A stretch of DNA of 64,000 nt from Cladopsammia gracilis (GCA_022457155.1 JAJGOT010000323.1:498501-562500); one strand, 5' to 3'; shown: positions 28,648 through 40,405, counted from the first letter of the stretch. A program made the numbers and translations. Notes: generated by a model not told the origin, from the letters alone.

Positions 28648-30172
28648 TCGCCGAGAATGCCGCGACATATCCGACACCTTCTTACGGTCCAGAGCGCTAA
28701 ATTTGAAAAGCTTCCGTCTGACAAATGAGCCAAATTACAAAGAAAATTGGGGAAAATGGTGAAACAAGGTGTATGTTTTACTCCATAACAAAGAAACTAA
28801 GTACTTTGGCGGTTAGGTTCACCCTGGCTTTTTCAGAAGAGGTATTAAGGAATCATTTAATACTCTGTTTATTTTCCTGAGATTTGAACAACTACTATCG
28901 AATCGCGTTCTAAAATTCGTTTTTTTTTCGCTGATTTCAGTATAGAAAAAAAAACACCGCATTGATATTCAGGATGGTCTTTCTCTTCAAGAAAGGACTT
29001 GCTAACTAAGGTTCACCCTGGAAATGTTAGCCTCATGTCTAAACAAAAGATTGGCGCAATTTTGGATTTAATACGATGCGTGGAAATAGTATAAAAGCGC
29101 TATTTTCTAGAAGGTGTTCCGTAAACTAAAAATGGTGCTCCAAAATGTCTTCCTACAACAAACAATGTTCCGTCAGTCGTGAGAGGCGGGCGCTTGCTTT
29201 TTGCTTGTTCAAGTTAGGATTTCAAAGAGAAGCCATCATTTATTTCACATTTCTCATTGTCCGGCAAATAGAAAGGCCTATATTATTTTTGAAAACCTCA
29301 GTTAATATACTCTAGGTCTGAACTACGTTAATCGATCGAGTAAAAGAGTGCGTCTTGATCTGGACTGCAAAACGCTTTGTAAAGAGCACGAGAAACAAAG
29401 CGAGTGACCCGTGATTCACGCTCGCTATTTGGCAACGCTTTCAACTGAAAACCATGTTCTGCGGAAAATGTTTTTGCCATCGTACTCTGACCATTGCGAA
29501 TCTAACGAGTCAAAATGAAAATCTTGCCGCACACGAATTTGTGAGCAAAACGCTCTGTAAAGAGAGAGAAGAACAAGACATCACGTCTTTTATAGACATT
29601 CGACGCACTTCAATAACTTTAAAACGATCTAAACACTGTTAAAACGCGGTACTTTGGAAAAAATTTCGGTCTTCGAGCCTCTTCAGTCGTCCGCCATATT
29701 AAAGTTCTGTAAAGAGCGCGAGTAAAGAAGCGTAACGAACAAGCGAGTGACCTGCGCATCGCGCTCGCTATTTGGCAACGCTTTTAACTGAAAACCATGT
29801 TCTGCGGAAAATGTTTTTGCCACCGCGCTCTTACTATTGCGAATCTTAAGATTCCAAAAAAAAAAAATAAATAAATAAAATCTTGTCGCACACGAATTTG
29901 TTGACAAAATGCTTTGAAAAGAGCGCGGCCCGCCTTTAATTACAGCACGATTGTTAACTATATCACACCTTGGGATTTACATCACACATCAAACCGTGTA
30001 ATTGACAGCAGTTGAATCTGTCAAGAGACTAGAGACTAAAGTATTCCCAAAGCTTAATCTGTTGACCAATTACAACTGACTGGTTCTGTATATGCAAATA
30101 ATTATGCTGCGCATCAAGAAACTGGGCACTGCAAGTACATGTCGCTAAAGACAATGGCATACCGGGCGATGC
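28648..30172 (+). repeat. Segmental duplication, copy A
   Basis: Matches copy B (30688-31884) from ATCGCCGAGAAT to AAAGACAATGGCAT with ~90% identity by eye. A is longer because B lacks a few hundred bases. Inside A the block around TCGCTATTTGGCAACGCTTT plus AACTGAAAACCATGTTCTGC occurs twice (about 29425 and 29765), so part of A was itself duplicated earlier. Short frames (29454-29642, 29683-29907) lie in these blocks and show no domain. Confidence 0.85.
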
Positions 30173-30177
30173 CTGGA

Positions 30178-30687
30178 AGGTGCAGGCTACTCCATGACTG
30201 GCATGACAAAGTGTCCTGGGGTGCTCGCTACTCCATGACTGGCATCACAAAGTGTCCTGGGCGGGTGCACGCTACTCCATGACTGGCATCACAAAGTGTC
30301 CTGGGGGGGTGGTATACTACTCCATGACTGGCATTGCAAAGTGTCCTGGGGGTGCACGGTGCTCCATGACTGGCATGACAAAGTGTCCTGGGGTGCTCGC
30401 TACTCCATGACTGGCATCACAAAGTGTCCTGGGCGGGTGCACGCTACTCCATGACTGGCATCACAAAGTGTCTTGTAGGGGTGCACGCTACTCCATGACT
30501 GGCATCACAAAGTGTCCTGGGGGGGTGGTATACTACTCCATGACTGGCATCACAAAGTGTCCTGGGGGTGCACGGTGCTCCATGACTGTCATCACAAAGT
30601 GTGCTGGCGGGTGCACGCTACTCCATGACTGGCATCACAAAGTGTCCTGGGGGTGGCACGCAACCCCATGACTGGCATCACCAGTGT
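30178..30687 (+). repeat. ~43-bp minisatellite, about 12 units
   Basis: The core is CTCCATGACTGGCATCACAA followed by AGTGTCCTGGGGG and a variable GTGCACGCTA or GTGGTATACTA. Unit length varies by a few bases through G-run changes. A higher-order pattern of four or five unit types seems to repeat (30192-30360 against 30361-30580). It sits exactly at the junction between copies A and B of the segmental duplication. Confidence 0.9.
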
Positions 30688-31884
30688 TATCGCCGAGAAT
30701 TTCGCGACAAATCCGGGACTTTCTTACGATCCAGAGCGCTAAATTTGAAAAGCTTTCGTCTGATAAAAGAGCCAAATTACAAAGAAAATGGGGCAAAATG
30801 GCGAAACGAGGTGTATGTTTTACTCCATAACAAAAGAACTAAGTACTTTGGCGGTTAGGTTCACCCTGGCTTTTTCAGAAGAGGTGTTAAGGAATCATTT
30901 AAGACCCTTTTTATTTCCCCGAGATTTGGACAACTACTATCGAATCGCGTTCTAAAATTCGGTTGTTTTTCGCTGATTTCAGTATGGAAGAAACACCGCA
31001 TTGATATTCAGGATGGTCTTTCTCTTCAAGAAAGGACTTGCTAACTAAGGTTCAACCTGGAAATGTTAGCCTCATGTCTAAACAAAAGATTGGCGAAGTT
31101 TGGATTTAATACGATGCGTGAAAATAGTATCAAAGCGCTATTTTCTAGAAGGTGTTCCGTAAACTGAAAATGGCGCTCCAAAATGTCTTCCTACGAACTC
31201 CCACGAGACCGGCAAACGGATTCAAATTTGAATAATTTTCTCACCACAAACAATAATGTTCCCTCAACGTATAAGCGAGTGACCCGTGATTCACGCTCGC
31301 TATTTGGCAACACTTTTAACTGAAAACCACGTTCTGTGGAAAATGTTTTGCCATCGTACTCTGACCATTGCGAATCTAACGAGTCAAAATGAAAATCTTG
31401 CTGCACACGAATCACGCATCACGTCTTTTATAGACATTCGACGCGCTTCAAATAACTTTAAAACGCAAAGTGACCCGCGCATCGCGCTCGCTATTTGGCA
31501 ACGCTTTTAACTGAAAACCATGTTCTGCGGAAAATGTTTTTGCCATCGCACTCTAACCATTGCGAATCTAAAGATTAAAAAAATAATAAAATCTTGCCGC
31601 ACACGAATTTGTTGACAAAATGCTTTGAAAAGAGCGCGGCCCGCCTTTAATTACAGCACGATTGTTAACTTTATCACACCTTGGGATTTACATCATGCGT
31701 CAAAATGTGTAATTGACGGTAGTTGAATCTGCCAAGAGACTAGAGACTAGAGTATTCCCAAAGCTTAATCTGTTGACCAATTACAACCGACTGGTTTTGT
31801 ATATGCAAATAATTATGCTGCGCATCAAGAAACTGGGCACTGTAAGTACATGTCGCGAAAGACAATGGCATTCCGCGCGATGTT
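30688..31884 (+). repeat. Segmental duplication, copy B
   Basis: Second copy of 28648-30172, shortened by internal deletions. The copies share the GGTTAGGTTCACCCTGGCTT block (28814, 30857), the TTGACAAAATGCTTTGAAAA block (29901, 31609) and the closing ATGTCGC-AAAGACAATGGCAT. Confidence 0.85.
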
Positions 31885-32070
31885 GCTGGGAACTAATTTT
31901 TTGCAATTTCCTGTGCAAGCAGCAGCTCGGAACATCATCCAGTAAACTTTTCAACTTTAATTACTTGTTGAGTCCTTGTTTATTTATGAATGTAAGTATT
32001 TTATGTTCTTGTGCTTGCGATTATACATTATAATTAAAAGACTGAGCTACATATTGCTAGAAAAATGGTC

Positions 32071-32353
32071 CTATCTTGATGGAAAGTGGAGCGAACTATC
32101 GTTTGTTTTGTAGTCCTCGGGGTGGCTGTACTTCTCTGAAGACAACAACTCGCACCCAAGCTTTCCATCGGCTCCTTTTGAGGCGGCCACGTTTCGAGAA
32201 ACACACGAAGGATTGCTGAGGCATGCAAAGGTGCAGTCAAAATGGTCGTATACTGTGAATGTTCCAACTCCAGGCACATTCAGATAACGAGCTTCGTTTT
32301 TTTATGAAAACATCTTGACGAAGAGCCGGATCAGTGATATAAAATGTTAAACT
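32071..32353 (-). pseudogene. PAN/apple-domain exon with a frameshift
   Basis: Read on the minus strand, a CCCCGCAG splice acceptor precedes SLTFYITDPALRQDVFIKKR, then a 2-nt deletion (near 32295) shifts the frame into EARYLNVPGVGTFTVYDHFD. The cysteine pattern continues in the latter frame: CTFACLSNPSCVS, later GKLGCELL and a DYKTND tail. FDCTFACLSNPSCVS with a downstream CELLSSEKY is typical of the PAN domain in cnidarian secreted or membrane proteins, which bind carbohydrate or protein. A TAG at 32071-32073 ends it. No neighbouring exons of such a gene are seen, so this is likely an orphan exon copy. If the 2-nt gap were an assembly error it could be part of a live gene. Confidence 0.7.
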
Positions 32354-32462
32354 CTGCGGGGTAGAACATTTGAAAATTAATGACCTGGAGAAAAATATAA
32401 ACACTTTAAACATAACTTTACTCGGATTATTAACTTTTAAAATGTGGCAATATATTTAACAA

Positions 32463-32711
32463 CTATTCATCGAAGTGGAGGTGGGTAGTGGTGGAAATAT
32501 CAAGATTTTCCTTGTCCCTTGTGTCAAGGTTGCAGCACTTTTTTATCGACCTATAAAGCAGGCTAATTGTTTGATTAAGAACTTCGGCCTGCATTTCTGC
32601 AGCTTCTGTATCAAAGTTCTCAATTATTATCTCGGTTCTAACCACAACTTCTCCTAGAAACTTGGGAAACTCAACTTCTATGTCGAATTCTTCTTCCCAC
32701 TCTGCCGCCAT
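32463..32711 (-). CDS. Orphan small protein, 82 aa, hypothetical
   Basis: I do not recognise a family. From ATG at 32711 the frame reads MAAEWEEEFDIEVEFPKFLG and continues with a Glu/Ile/Ala-rich predicted helix (residues ~20-50), a KKCCNLDTRDKEN segment and a His/Thr-rich end, then TAG. I prefer this start over the Met seven codons upstream because it sits in CAAAAAATGGCGG, a strong initiation context that also matches a YY1-type site. Codon use looks protein-like and no repeat overlaps it. It has no signal peptide or membrane segment. It diverges from the BEN-domain gene starting at 33584, with ~870 bases between. It could be a first exon or a decayed gene; expression data would decide. Confidence 0.4.
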   Translation of the reverse strand: MAAEWEEEFDIEVEFPKFLGEVVVRTEIIIENFDTEAAEMQAEVLNQTISLLYRSIKKCCNLDTRDKENLDISTTTHLHFDE

Positions 32712-32773
32712 TTTTTGTTCTATAACTTGCACAGGTTACCCTGGTTCTATATGGCCGCGCTCGTCCCAGGAAG

Positions 32774-33345
32774 ATTGAACATATATTTTCGGATTGCATA
32801 TAAAATTAAGGATTGGATTGAATCAATATTCGTGTTATTGGATTGAATCAATATATGCGGTATTGGATTGCATATAAATTTAAGGATTGCATTGAATCAA
32901 TATTCGTGTTATTGGATTGAATCAATATAACTCTCAAATAAAGCAAGGACCACTTGGACAAACAGCACGGCGAAGTGAAGCCGGATCTTGGTGTAGATCA
33001 GGATCAGCAGTATTGAATAAAACGTAAAACTAAATGCAAGGTTGATCGGACAGCTATAACGGGTATTTTATCTTGTAACCGTTTTACTCCATTTTTACTT
33101 AGCTCTTTGTAGACCCAGATGAAGGTTAGTTTTGCCTAACCGAAATATTGGGCAATAAAATACCCTTTATAGCTGTCCGATCAGTCTTGCATTTAGTTTT
33201 ACGTTTTATTCAATATATGCGGTATTGGATTGCATATAAATTTAAGGATTGGATTGAATCAATATTCGTGGTATTGCATTAAATTTAAAATTTAAAGATT
33301 GGATTGAATCCCTTATTTAAAGGATTGAACATATATATCTAAGAT
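32774..33345 (+). repeat. Degenerate GGATTGAATCAATAT tandem repeat
   Basis: Words such as GGATTGAATCAATATTCGTG and GGATTGCATATAAATTTAAG alternate in an irregular array, interrupted from about 32937 to 33213 by other sequence including an inverted-repeat element. Confidence 0.8.
33010..33213. mobile_element. ~204-bp inverted-repeat element with hammerhead-like core
   Basis: Arms TATTGAATAAAACGTAAAAC and GATCGGACAGCTATAACGGG are mirrored at the right end (CTATAGCTGTCCGATC, GTTTTACGTTTTATTCAATA). At 33116-33145 is CAGATGA, a perfect six-bp stem (GGTTAG with CTAACC, loop TTTTGC) and GAAA, the layout of a hammerhead ribozyme core with one deviation from CUGANGA. The AT-rich array continues on both sides, so the element interrupts it. 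Confidence 0.6.
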
Positions 33346-33583
33346 TACATTTAGCTACAAACGGCTTGCCATTTATGTTAACGCCCCCAAAGAAAATGGT
33401 CGATCGGCGAAGGTCCACGCACTGCAACTTAAAAGAGCCTTGCGTGACGTAAGAAGGTGATTGGTTAATTTCTTTCGCGTCCGAGGCAATGCCCTCTCGA
33501 GGCAGCGCGCCCAACTTCTCGAAAGCGACGAACCAGCGTGATCGATTTTTAGTAACAATTTCTTTTGGCTGTGTTGTCCTACC

Positions 33584-36500
33584 ATGGCAGACTCAGACGA
33601 TTTTCAGGAGCTACAGAACGAAAAAACGGTACGATTGATCGCTTTTGTTCATGTTTATCAGTGAAAATGGTCGGGTTTGATTTTAACACGCGACCGCGGT
33701 GAACACAAAATCGATCGTGATCGATGTCTTGCTCCAATTTATTAATACTTAAAGCTTGTCATTCATTCAGGTGACACCTGGTAAAAGAAAAGGAAGGGGG
33801 AGAAAGAGAAATCCGACAAAAATAGTGACACAGGTATTGTAGGTATAGTAATTGTAAATCTTTTCATAACCGCCGCCTGCCTGCGACTGAGGCGCGGTAT
33901 GGCTGTGACAAAACATGGATTTTTCAAAACGCAGTCTAGTCGCGGTTCAAGTGTGGGTTGTTGACTCATAAAAAGAAGCATTAGTTTCTTCTTATTCATC
34001 AAGGCACACCGAAACAAATAGCAGATCGGGTATATTTCCATTGAAAGTACTCGAAGTGTGTGAGATTGACGCGGCGCCATGTTAAAAATATCTACGCCAA
34101 ATTTCTTCAACCAGATCAAGGGAGATACGCTGTATAGTGTTGGTGGGTTAGAACCCCGATTACAACCTACATCGTTGTTATTCAGAGGGAAAATGTCAAG
34201 TTTTTTTGAAGAAGAAAGGTATTAATATCAACTAAGACCAACTAATTTTAAGATACTTGACCATTTAATGGTGTTTTCACTCACGTGACTGGCGGCCATA
34301 TTGGAACAATAGGAAAAATCTCCCGGATACGGAACGAATCTCCCGGTCTCCCGTACGGGTCACTAAATCTCCCGGATAAAAGCGACTTTGGATCTTTTCT
34401 CTACAATAGGCTAAGATTTTAACCCAAATTTTCACAAAATCCAAAAACAAATGCGGTCTTTCATCATATCTTAACTTCACAAACGCTTTTCGGGTCTCAG
34501 GAATGCAGTTTTCCGGACCTCCCTACATGCTCACGACCAAAAAAAAAAACAATTAAAAAACAAAAAGCAAACAAAAAACGTCGCTCTATTCACTCCTTCG
34601 GCGCAAAAACATTTCACCCTCAGAATTCACCCTCAGAAAAAAACTCCCTATTTTCAATCTCTAGAGGATGGCATCTCTGGGAAATGTTTGCATAAGAATA
34701 AAGCTTAGTCCCATAGGATTTGTTTAAGATACCAATATGGCCACTATTTCATTGTTTTGGGACACCAATATGGCCGCTGTCACGTACAAATGCTCTATGA
34801 GCTTAACTCTAGACCTGGGGTCAATTTAATAAAACTTTTACAAGTGTAATTTACAAGTGTAGCTATTGTTTTCAACCTTTGAAACAATGGCTACACTTGA
34901 AAATTACACTTATAAAAGTTTTATTGAATTGACTCCTGTTCTTCAAGGACAAAAGCTACAGGGAGTAGTCAAGTACCTGCGTTATCTACACAACTGCATC
35001 ATAATAGAATATACCTGCCAACTTTTTCCGAGTGATAGGTGTGAGAATTTTTTCGTAGGGGTGCCAAGATTTCCGAAGGCGACCCGACCAAATCCGAAGG
35101 AAACCCGATCTATTCCGAAGATGTCCGAAATTGTCCGAAGATGTTTCGAAGAATTCGGAATTTTAAATAGACCTTGGACCTCTGTAATTGTAACGTTCAA
35201 AACGATAAAAACGTACAAAAAAGTGCCATATTTTCATCCACGTAACTATATTTTAAATTAGATCATGCGATCAGTTAAGGCTCATAGCTCAAATCTGTAA
35301 TTAGGCGTGAGAAATTGCTCCATAGGCGTGAGTAGGCGTGAGATCAGAGTTTTGGACTCGCAGGCGTGAGACTTGGCAGGTCTAATAGAAACATACCTAG
35401 ATCTGTGGAATGGACCCAAATTAACCATGTTGCCCCACACTTTTGTATCACAGTGCAACTTCTTGGAAAATAATTGACTAATGAGTGAGGTTAACTGGGT
35501 TGGTCCCCCGCCCCCCTTCTGGACCCTGTACCCCTATCTGGACCCTGTCTGAACCCCCAGCTGGACCCCATCTGGACCCCATCTTGAATCCATTTGAACC
35601 TTTTCTGGATCCCTGTCTGGAGCCCATCTGGACCCTGTCTGAACCCTTATCTGGACGCCCATCCTGGAAATGTACAGATGACTGTAATTGAATCTACCTG
35701 TGGCAGCTAATCTCATCTGAAGTTAGCATGGAAACAGAAAATATTGAAGTGAAGTAAAGCAAATGAAAACAGCCAATATTTCGGCCAACCAAATTAGCCT
35801 CCCTCATGGCCAGGACATGACCCTGAAGGAAATTATAGAAAAATTGCATTTTCCTTCAGTGTAGCCCATGTCCTAAGGAAGGCTGGATTAGCTGAAATAT
35901 TGGCCATTAACAGGGTTTTCGGTAACATTTTAAAGTACCGGATTCATTGGTGGAACAAACGGACTTGGGCGATTTATTTACACTTGAGAAAATAATTATT
36001 TCGTGTGAAAGTACCGGACTTTACATGTCAAACGACCGGACGTTTCGTCCGGCCTCCGGCCTCAAACGAAATCCCTGCATTAATAAAATCAGCCCATTTC
36101 CTGTAGTTTCAGCCTTTCATTCAGTTTTTTTTTCACACTTCCAGTGATGTCTGGCTCGAGCATTTCTACGTTAGAGATCCAGTGCTCTTTTTCTATGCAT
36201 CATGTGGACTTTTGTAATCAAAGGTTTCCATTCTTGCAATTATGATTTTACCAAAGTTAAGATGTTAAGCCGGAGAGAGGAAGGATATATTCCTCCTGGC
36301 CAAATATGAATCAAATCCCTCACTTTGGACATTCAATCGTCCCAACCCTTAATTCAGACGTCAAGTCAAACTCCCAAGGGTGGGGATAATGTGTATTACA
36401 TTTCTGTGAAATTCTCTTAAAACAACATTGCATTTTGGAGAAACAGGAAGAAAAAACAATGTGGTGGCTGAAATAAGAAACAAAAAACATTCTTGCCAAA

Positions 36501-39500
36501 TTAACCAGCAAGTTGACATGCTTATCGTTGTGATTCCCTATCTTCAAATAATTTCTGCCATCCTATATTTAAGTTACCCCTATCCAATTGTACCTTAGTC
36601 AATTTATGAAATTGGCAAGTGTTTCTTATTTTACAGATATTTTAGTTGTTAATCAGGCACCATTTTTTTGGCAAGATCATGTTTGTCAGTTCCTATTCCC
36701 GACACCACATTGGTTCTAATTTTGGTTCTTTGCCATTTTTATTTGCTTCACTTCAATGCTAAAATATTTTATGTTTTCATCCTAACTTCAGATAAGTTTA
36801 GACATCTCAGGTAGAATTCAATGTTAAACAGTCATCTGGTGTATTTCTGAGTAAGAAAAGGAGGTCCAGATGGGAGTCCAGACGGAGTCCAAATGGGGGC
36901 TCCAGAAGGGGGGTCAACATTTTGTACCAACCCATGCTAACTTATAACTAATGGGCATGCATTTATTAACACATATAATTAACACATAATATTATAATTA
37001 ACATGTGACAATAATATAGATTTCTTATTTCCTGTTACTTGTTTTGTTAGGATAAGCCCAAAAAGGCAAGGAAGACAAGACGATTGGTAAGCTTAATTTT
37101 GTTTATGTTTTCTTTGTCCAAACAATATGGAAATAATGTAATTTCAGCTATTTTTATCACTCTCTTTTAAGGAGGCATAATCTGTGAAATTCCATCAATT
37201 ACCTGTTTTTTTTTTTTATTTTACCTGAATGCCACCATGTTACAAAAAGAACAAAAGTACATTTAATATCAACACATTAAAGACACATCATGGCTTGACT
37301 CCAGAAAAAAGCAAATTGAAACTGGAGCATCATAGGATGCTGCAAATAGCAATTTCTGCTAACATTGTGTCATTCAAAAAAAATATCCATACCCCCTGAC
37401 CCCCAAGGTTTTTGGCTTAAAAATATTTTCCCTCCTCACCCCTCTGGAAATTCTAGTTAAGCTTCTTGCTTTGCTTTTATAACTTTTGCTTTTGATACGC
37501 TGTTCCCCATGGGGGTCCAGATATTTTATGGAATTGCATATTAATTTAGTATTCAGTGTATTTATACGCCTGCCAACTTTTTCTGAGTGATAGAATGTAT
37601 GCTAATAAAACACAATCATGAAAATAGGCGTGAGAATTTTTTCGTGGGAGTGCCAGGATTTCCGAAGGCGACCCAACCAAATCCAAAGACAACCCAATCT
37701 ATTCCAAAAATTGTATTTTCTTGAACGTAACTACATTTTAATCGGATCATGCAATCGGTTAAGGCTGATAGATAGCTCAAATCTGTAAGTCAGGCGTGAG
37801 AAATTGCTCCATAGGCGTGAGATTGCGTGAGATCAGAGTTTTGGACTCGCAGGCATGAGACTCATGCCTAAGACGCGAGACTTGGCAGGTATATGTATAT
37901 CTTTATACGTGCTTGCATGATAGCCATGTTGGTGGTAATAAGAAACAATATATTTGTTTGCATAAAAATAGAATGTACTCTGCCCATTAAGGATGAAGTC
38001 TTCTATACTGAATACAGATGTCCTTTGAGCTTATCTTGTAATCTATCCTCCTCCAGAGGTGACTGAAGATATTCAAGGAAAGGGAGTGTGCATGTTGACC
38101 CCAAAGAACATCTGTGTAGAGGGTTATAAAAGGTGGAAATGGCATTGTTCTGACCACCAATATGCATTGCTGCCATGCATACCACCAATACACTTCACCA
38201 TCATTTAGTTATCCTCCTTTAATTGCACTAATTCCTGTCATTAGCAATCATGTTCTCAGAGATGCCAACCTCTGGAGATTAAAAATAGGGAGTTTTTACT
38301 GGGGGTGAAATTCCACCATCAACCCCTCCCACGATGCATGAATCAAGGGGGTCCGGAAAATGTTTTTTGGCCTTTTGGCTTTACCCTCAAAAGATCTGGA
38401 AAGCGTTTGTGAAGTTATGATATGATGAAAGACCGCTTTTTTTGGGGATTTTGGGAAAATTTGGGTTAAAATCTTAGTCTATTTTAGAGAAAAGATCCAA
38501 AGTCGCTTTTATCCGGGAGATTTGGTGACCCGTACGGGAGACTGGGAGTTTCGTTCCGTATCCGGAAGACTCCCGGATAATCCGGGAGAGTTGGCATGTG
38601 TGTGTACTGATCTGCAGATTGAATTAAGTTTAATTAATAATTATTGTAAGGTGAAATGATCATAATTTTATGATAATTTTTGGGAAGGTATGTGTGTTTT
38701 GAGGTTCTTAAAATCAATGTGAGTATTGATTACAGTTGCAGGCTACCACAAGAAATGAGGTTCTGGACCAACAGTTACCTCCACAAACAGCACCTCAGCC
38801 TCTTCAAGCAGTAATACAGAGCCCGCTACCAGTGCTGCAGCATCCACATACAGTACTGCAACCCCCACAGACTGGGCTACTGCCTTCACAAGCAACACCC
38901 CAGCCTCTGCAAGCAGTTCCCCATCCTAGTGTTGGTAGTACCCCACTACCCACATTTGTCCAATTTACAGCACCTCCAAATGTCTTCCCTTCGCCAGTGT
39001 TGAACAATACACTGCAACCTCCCCTTCAACACACTGTTTCATCATCCTTAACAGCCCCCACTGCTTCCACCATGAGTTTACTTAATGCTCTTAATGACGA
39101 CAAACTTGGCATTATTCTCCCTGTGTTGGTGAGGATGGAGCACAAAATTGATCAGCTCATGGCTATAGTGGGGGCCAAATTGGGTCAGGGAATAGAAAAC
39201 CATAATTTGAATGCTGCTATGACAAGAACCCAAAATAATGTGAGTGGGCAGGCACAAGTCACCTCTAACACGCCTCAAGCCAATACCACGGGAGCACAAC
39301 AAAGCACTTCTACAACGGTTCATATCCAAGCAAATGCCAAATCGACAGTAGCCCAGTTGTTTGGCACTCAAGTCGAAAATGAGAAAGATAACACAGAATC
39401 TGAACAAAGTGCAGACAAAGGTTTTAACGCGTCAATGACACCACGACAGCGCATCCAGCTTGGAATGGCAAAGATAACTGAAAAGACCTTGCCAGATGAT

Positions 39501-39911
39501 TTAGACTTCCCCTTATCACGTGACAACCTCATCGCTTTGCAAGCTAAGTCTACTTCCACGATGAATTTTGCTGTGCGATTGCTGCGTGAAATGTTCACAC
39601 GAGAAGAACTACTTGGGAGAAATCTTTCAGGTGTCCGTGGGAAAGAGAAAGTGGATCCTGCAAGAGTAGAAATCATTAAGGAAATTGTGTTCAAGATTTA
39701 TCGTACATCCCCATCAGACCGGGAACTTTTGTGGAGATACTGCCGCAAAGCAATGGATTCCTTTTTGCGTAAAATGCAACGACCTACTGAAGTCATGAAG
39801 GTGAAGGAACAACATGATGGTCCTTCCTTTCAAGTGACGGATGTACCTGTGAGCGACGACTCTAATGTAACCCCCAGCCAACTTTCTGAGAGTGCACAAA
39901 CACAAAGTTGA
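33584..39911 (+). CDS. BEN-domain protein, paralog 1 (437 aa, 4 exons)
   Basis: Exons 33584-33628, 33771-33833, 37051-37086 and 38742-39911, all GT-AG, phase 0. Start codon in CTACCATGG. Exon 1 encodes an acidic 15-residue start (MADSDDFQELQNEKT). Exon 2 is basic (GKRKGRGRKRNPTK), resembling an AT-hook. Exon 3 adds DKPKKARKTRRL, a likely nuclear localisation signal. Exon 4 has a Pro/Gln-rich stretch (~residues 49-150), a conserved predicted helix (~157-195, SLLNALNDDKLG and RMEHKIDQLMAI), a Ser/Thr/Asn-rich linker, and a BEN domain at ~300-395 (NFAVRLLREMFTREELLG, then VRGKEKVDPARV and a final WRYCRKAMDSFLR). BEN domains bind DNA and partners in chromatin repression, so this is probably a nuclear regulator; the role is inference. 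AATAAA at 40167-40172. A similar gene follows in tandem. Confidence 0.88.
34265..34800. repeat. Repeat block in BEN1 intron 2 (CTCCCGG element and GGCGGCCATATTGG ends)
   Basis: Begins GTTTTCACTCACGTGACTGG, an end shared with the element at 40203-40364, and holds a segment (about 34303-34500) whose inverse lies at about 38370-38597 (CTCCCGGAT words, ATCCAAAGTCGCTTTTATCC in that second copy). Further CCAATATGGCC words occur to 34785. Confidence 0.7.
35010..35385 (+). repeat. Dispersed repeat (GGCGTGAG words), copy 1
   Basis: Matches 37565-37893 in order: TGCCAACTTTTTC-GAGTGATAG, GTGAGAATTTTTTCGT-GG, TTTCCGAAGGCGACCC, AGGCGTGAGAAATTGCTCCA and AGACTTGGCAGGT. A shorter CGGAA-rich relative lies near 23965-24075 in ERCC2. 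Non-coding; the overlapping frame 34866-35261 is not a gene. Confidence 0.8.
35490..36952. mobile_element. 1.46-kb TIR element in BEN1 intron 2
   Basis: The ends GTTAACTGGGTTGGT and, complemented, GTTAGCATGGGTTGGT match imperfectly. The next blocks are mirrored too: TCTGGACCC repeats at the left (35515-35660) against GGGTCCAGA-type repeats at 36860-36912, and the TGAAGTGAAGTAAAGCAAAT block at 35743 against ATTTGCTTCACTTCAATG at 36738. No transposase seen. Confidence 0.65.
37565..37893 (+). repeat. Dispersed repeat (GGCGTGAG words), copy 2
   Basis: Second copy of 35010-35385, in BEN1 intron 3. Lacks ~60 bases near its middle. Confidence 0.8.
38370..38597 (-). repeat. CTCCCGG element, second copy (inverted)
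   Basis: Complement of ~34303-34500, directly upstream of the last BEN1 exon. Holds the mirrored ACCCGTACGGGAGAC and CGTTTGTGAAGTTATGATAT words. Confidence 0.75.
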
Positions 39912-40166
39912 CCATTTTTCTAAAATGTCCACTTAGGATTAAATTAAGTTAAAAAGTTAAAATATTTTCAGATATTTCCACTAAGGATAAAAAAAATTAA
40001 AGTTAAAAAGTTCAATATTTTTCTGAAAGTTTAATTGTAGCCAGATGTTATACTGAACATTTAATTTCATATATCTTAAGTTATTTTATGTTAAATAATT
40101 AATTATTCTAACTTTTTATTTTGTCGACATCTCAAACTGTAAGTGCATTGATATTTTAAAATGTGC

Positions 40167-40172
40167 AATAAA
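40167..40172 (+). terminator. Poly(A) signal AATAAA after BEN paralog 1
   Basis: AATAAA lies 256 bases after the stop and is followed by a (TTA)n run. It is the first good signal downstream of the gene. Confidence 0.55.
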
Positions 40173-40202
40173 GACTTTATTATTATTATTATTATTATTA
40201 TT

Positions 40203-40364
40203 CAATAGATCGTTTTCACGTTACATCACGGCGGCCATATTGGTGTACAACTACAAAAGAATTTTAATGAACTTCTTTTGTTATGTAAACCAACATGGCT
40301 GCCATGGCCTTTGTCATTTGAGTCCCACAGGACTGAAGGTCACGTGAGTGAAAACCATCTATAT
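40203..40364. mobile_element. ~160-bp miniature element with GTTTTCACT-type ends
   Basis: The left end GTTTTCACGTTACATCACGG and the right end TCACGTGAGTGAAAAC are imperfect complements. The next blocks GGCGGCCATATTGGT and ACCAACATGGCTGCC also pair. Related ends occur at 34268. Confidence 0.7.
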
Positions 40365-40404
40365 CTTCATTGATTGGCATATGGTAGGGTCACACTTTGT
40401 GAAT

Positions 40405-40405
<1 letters not shown>

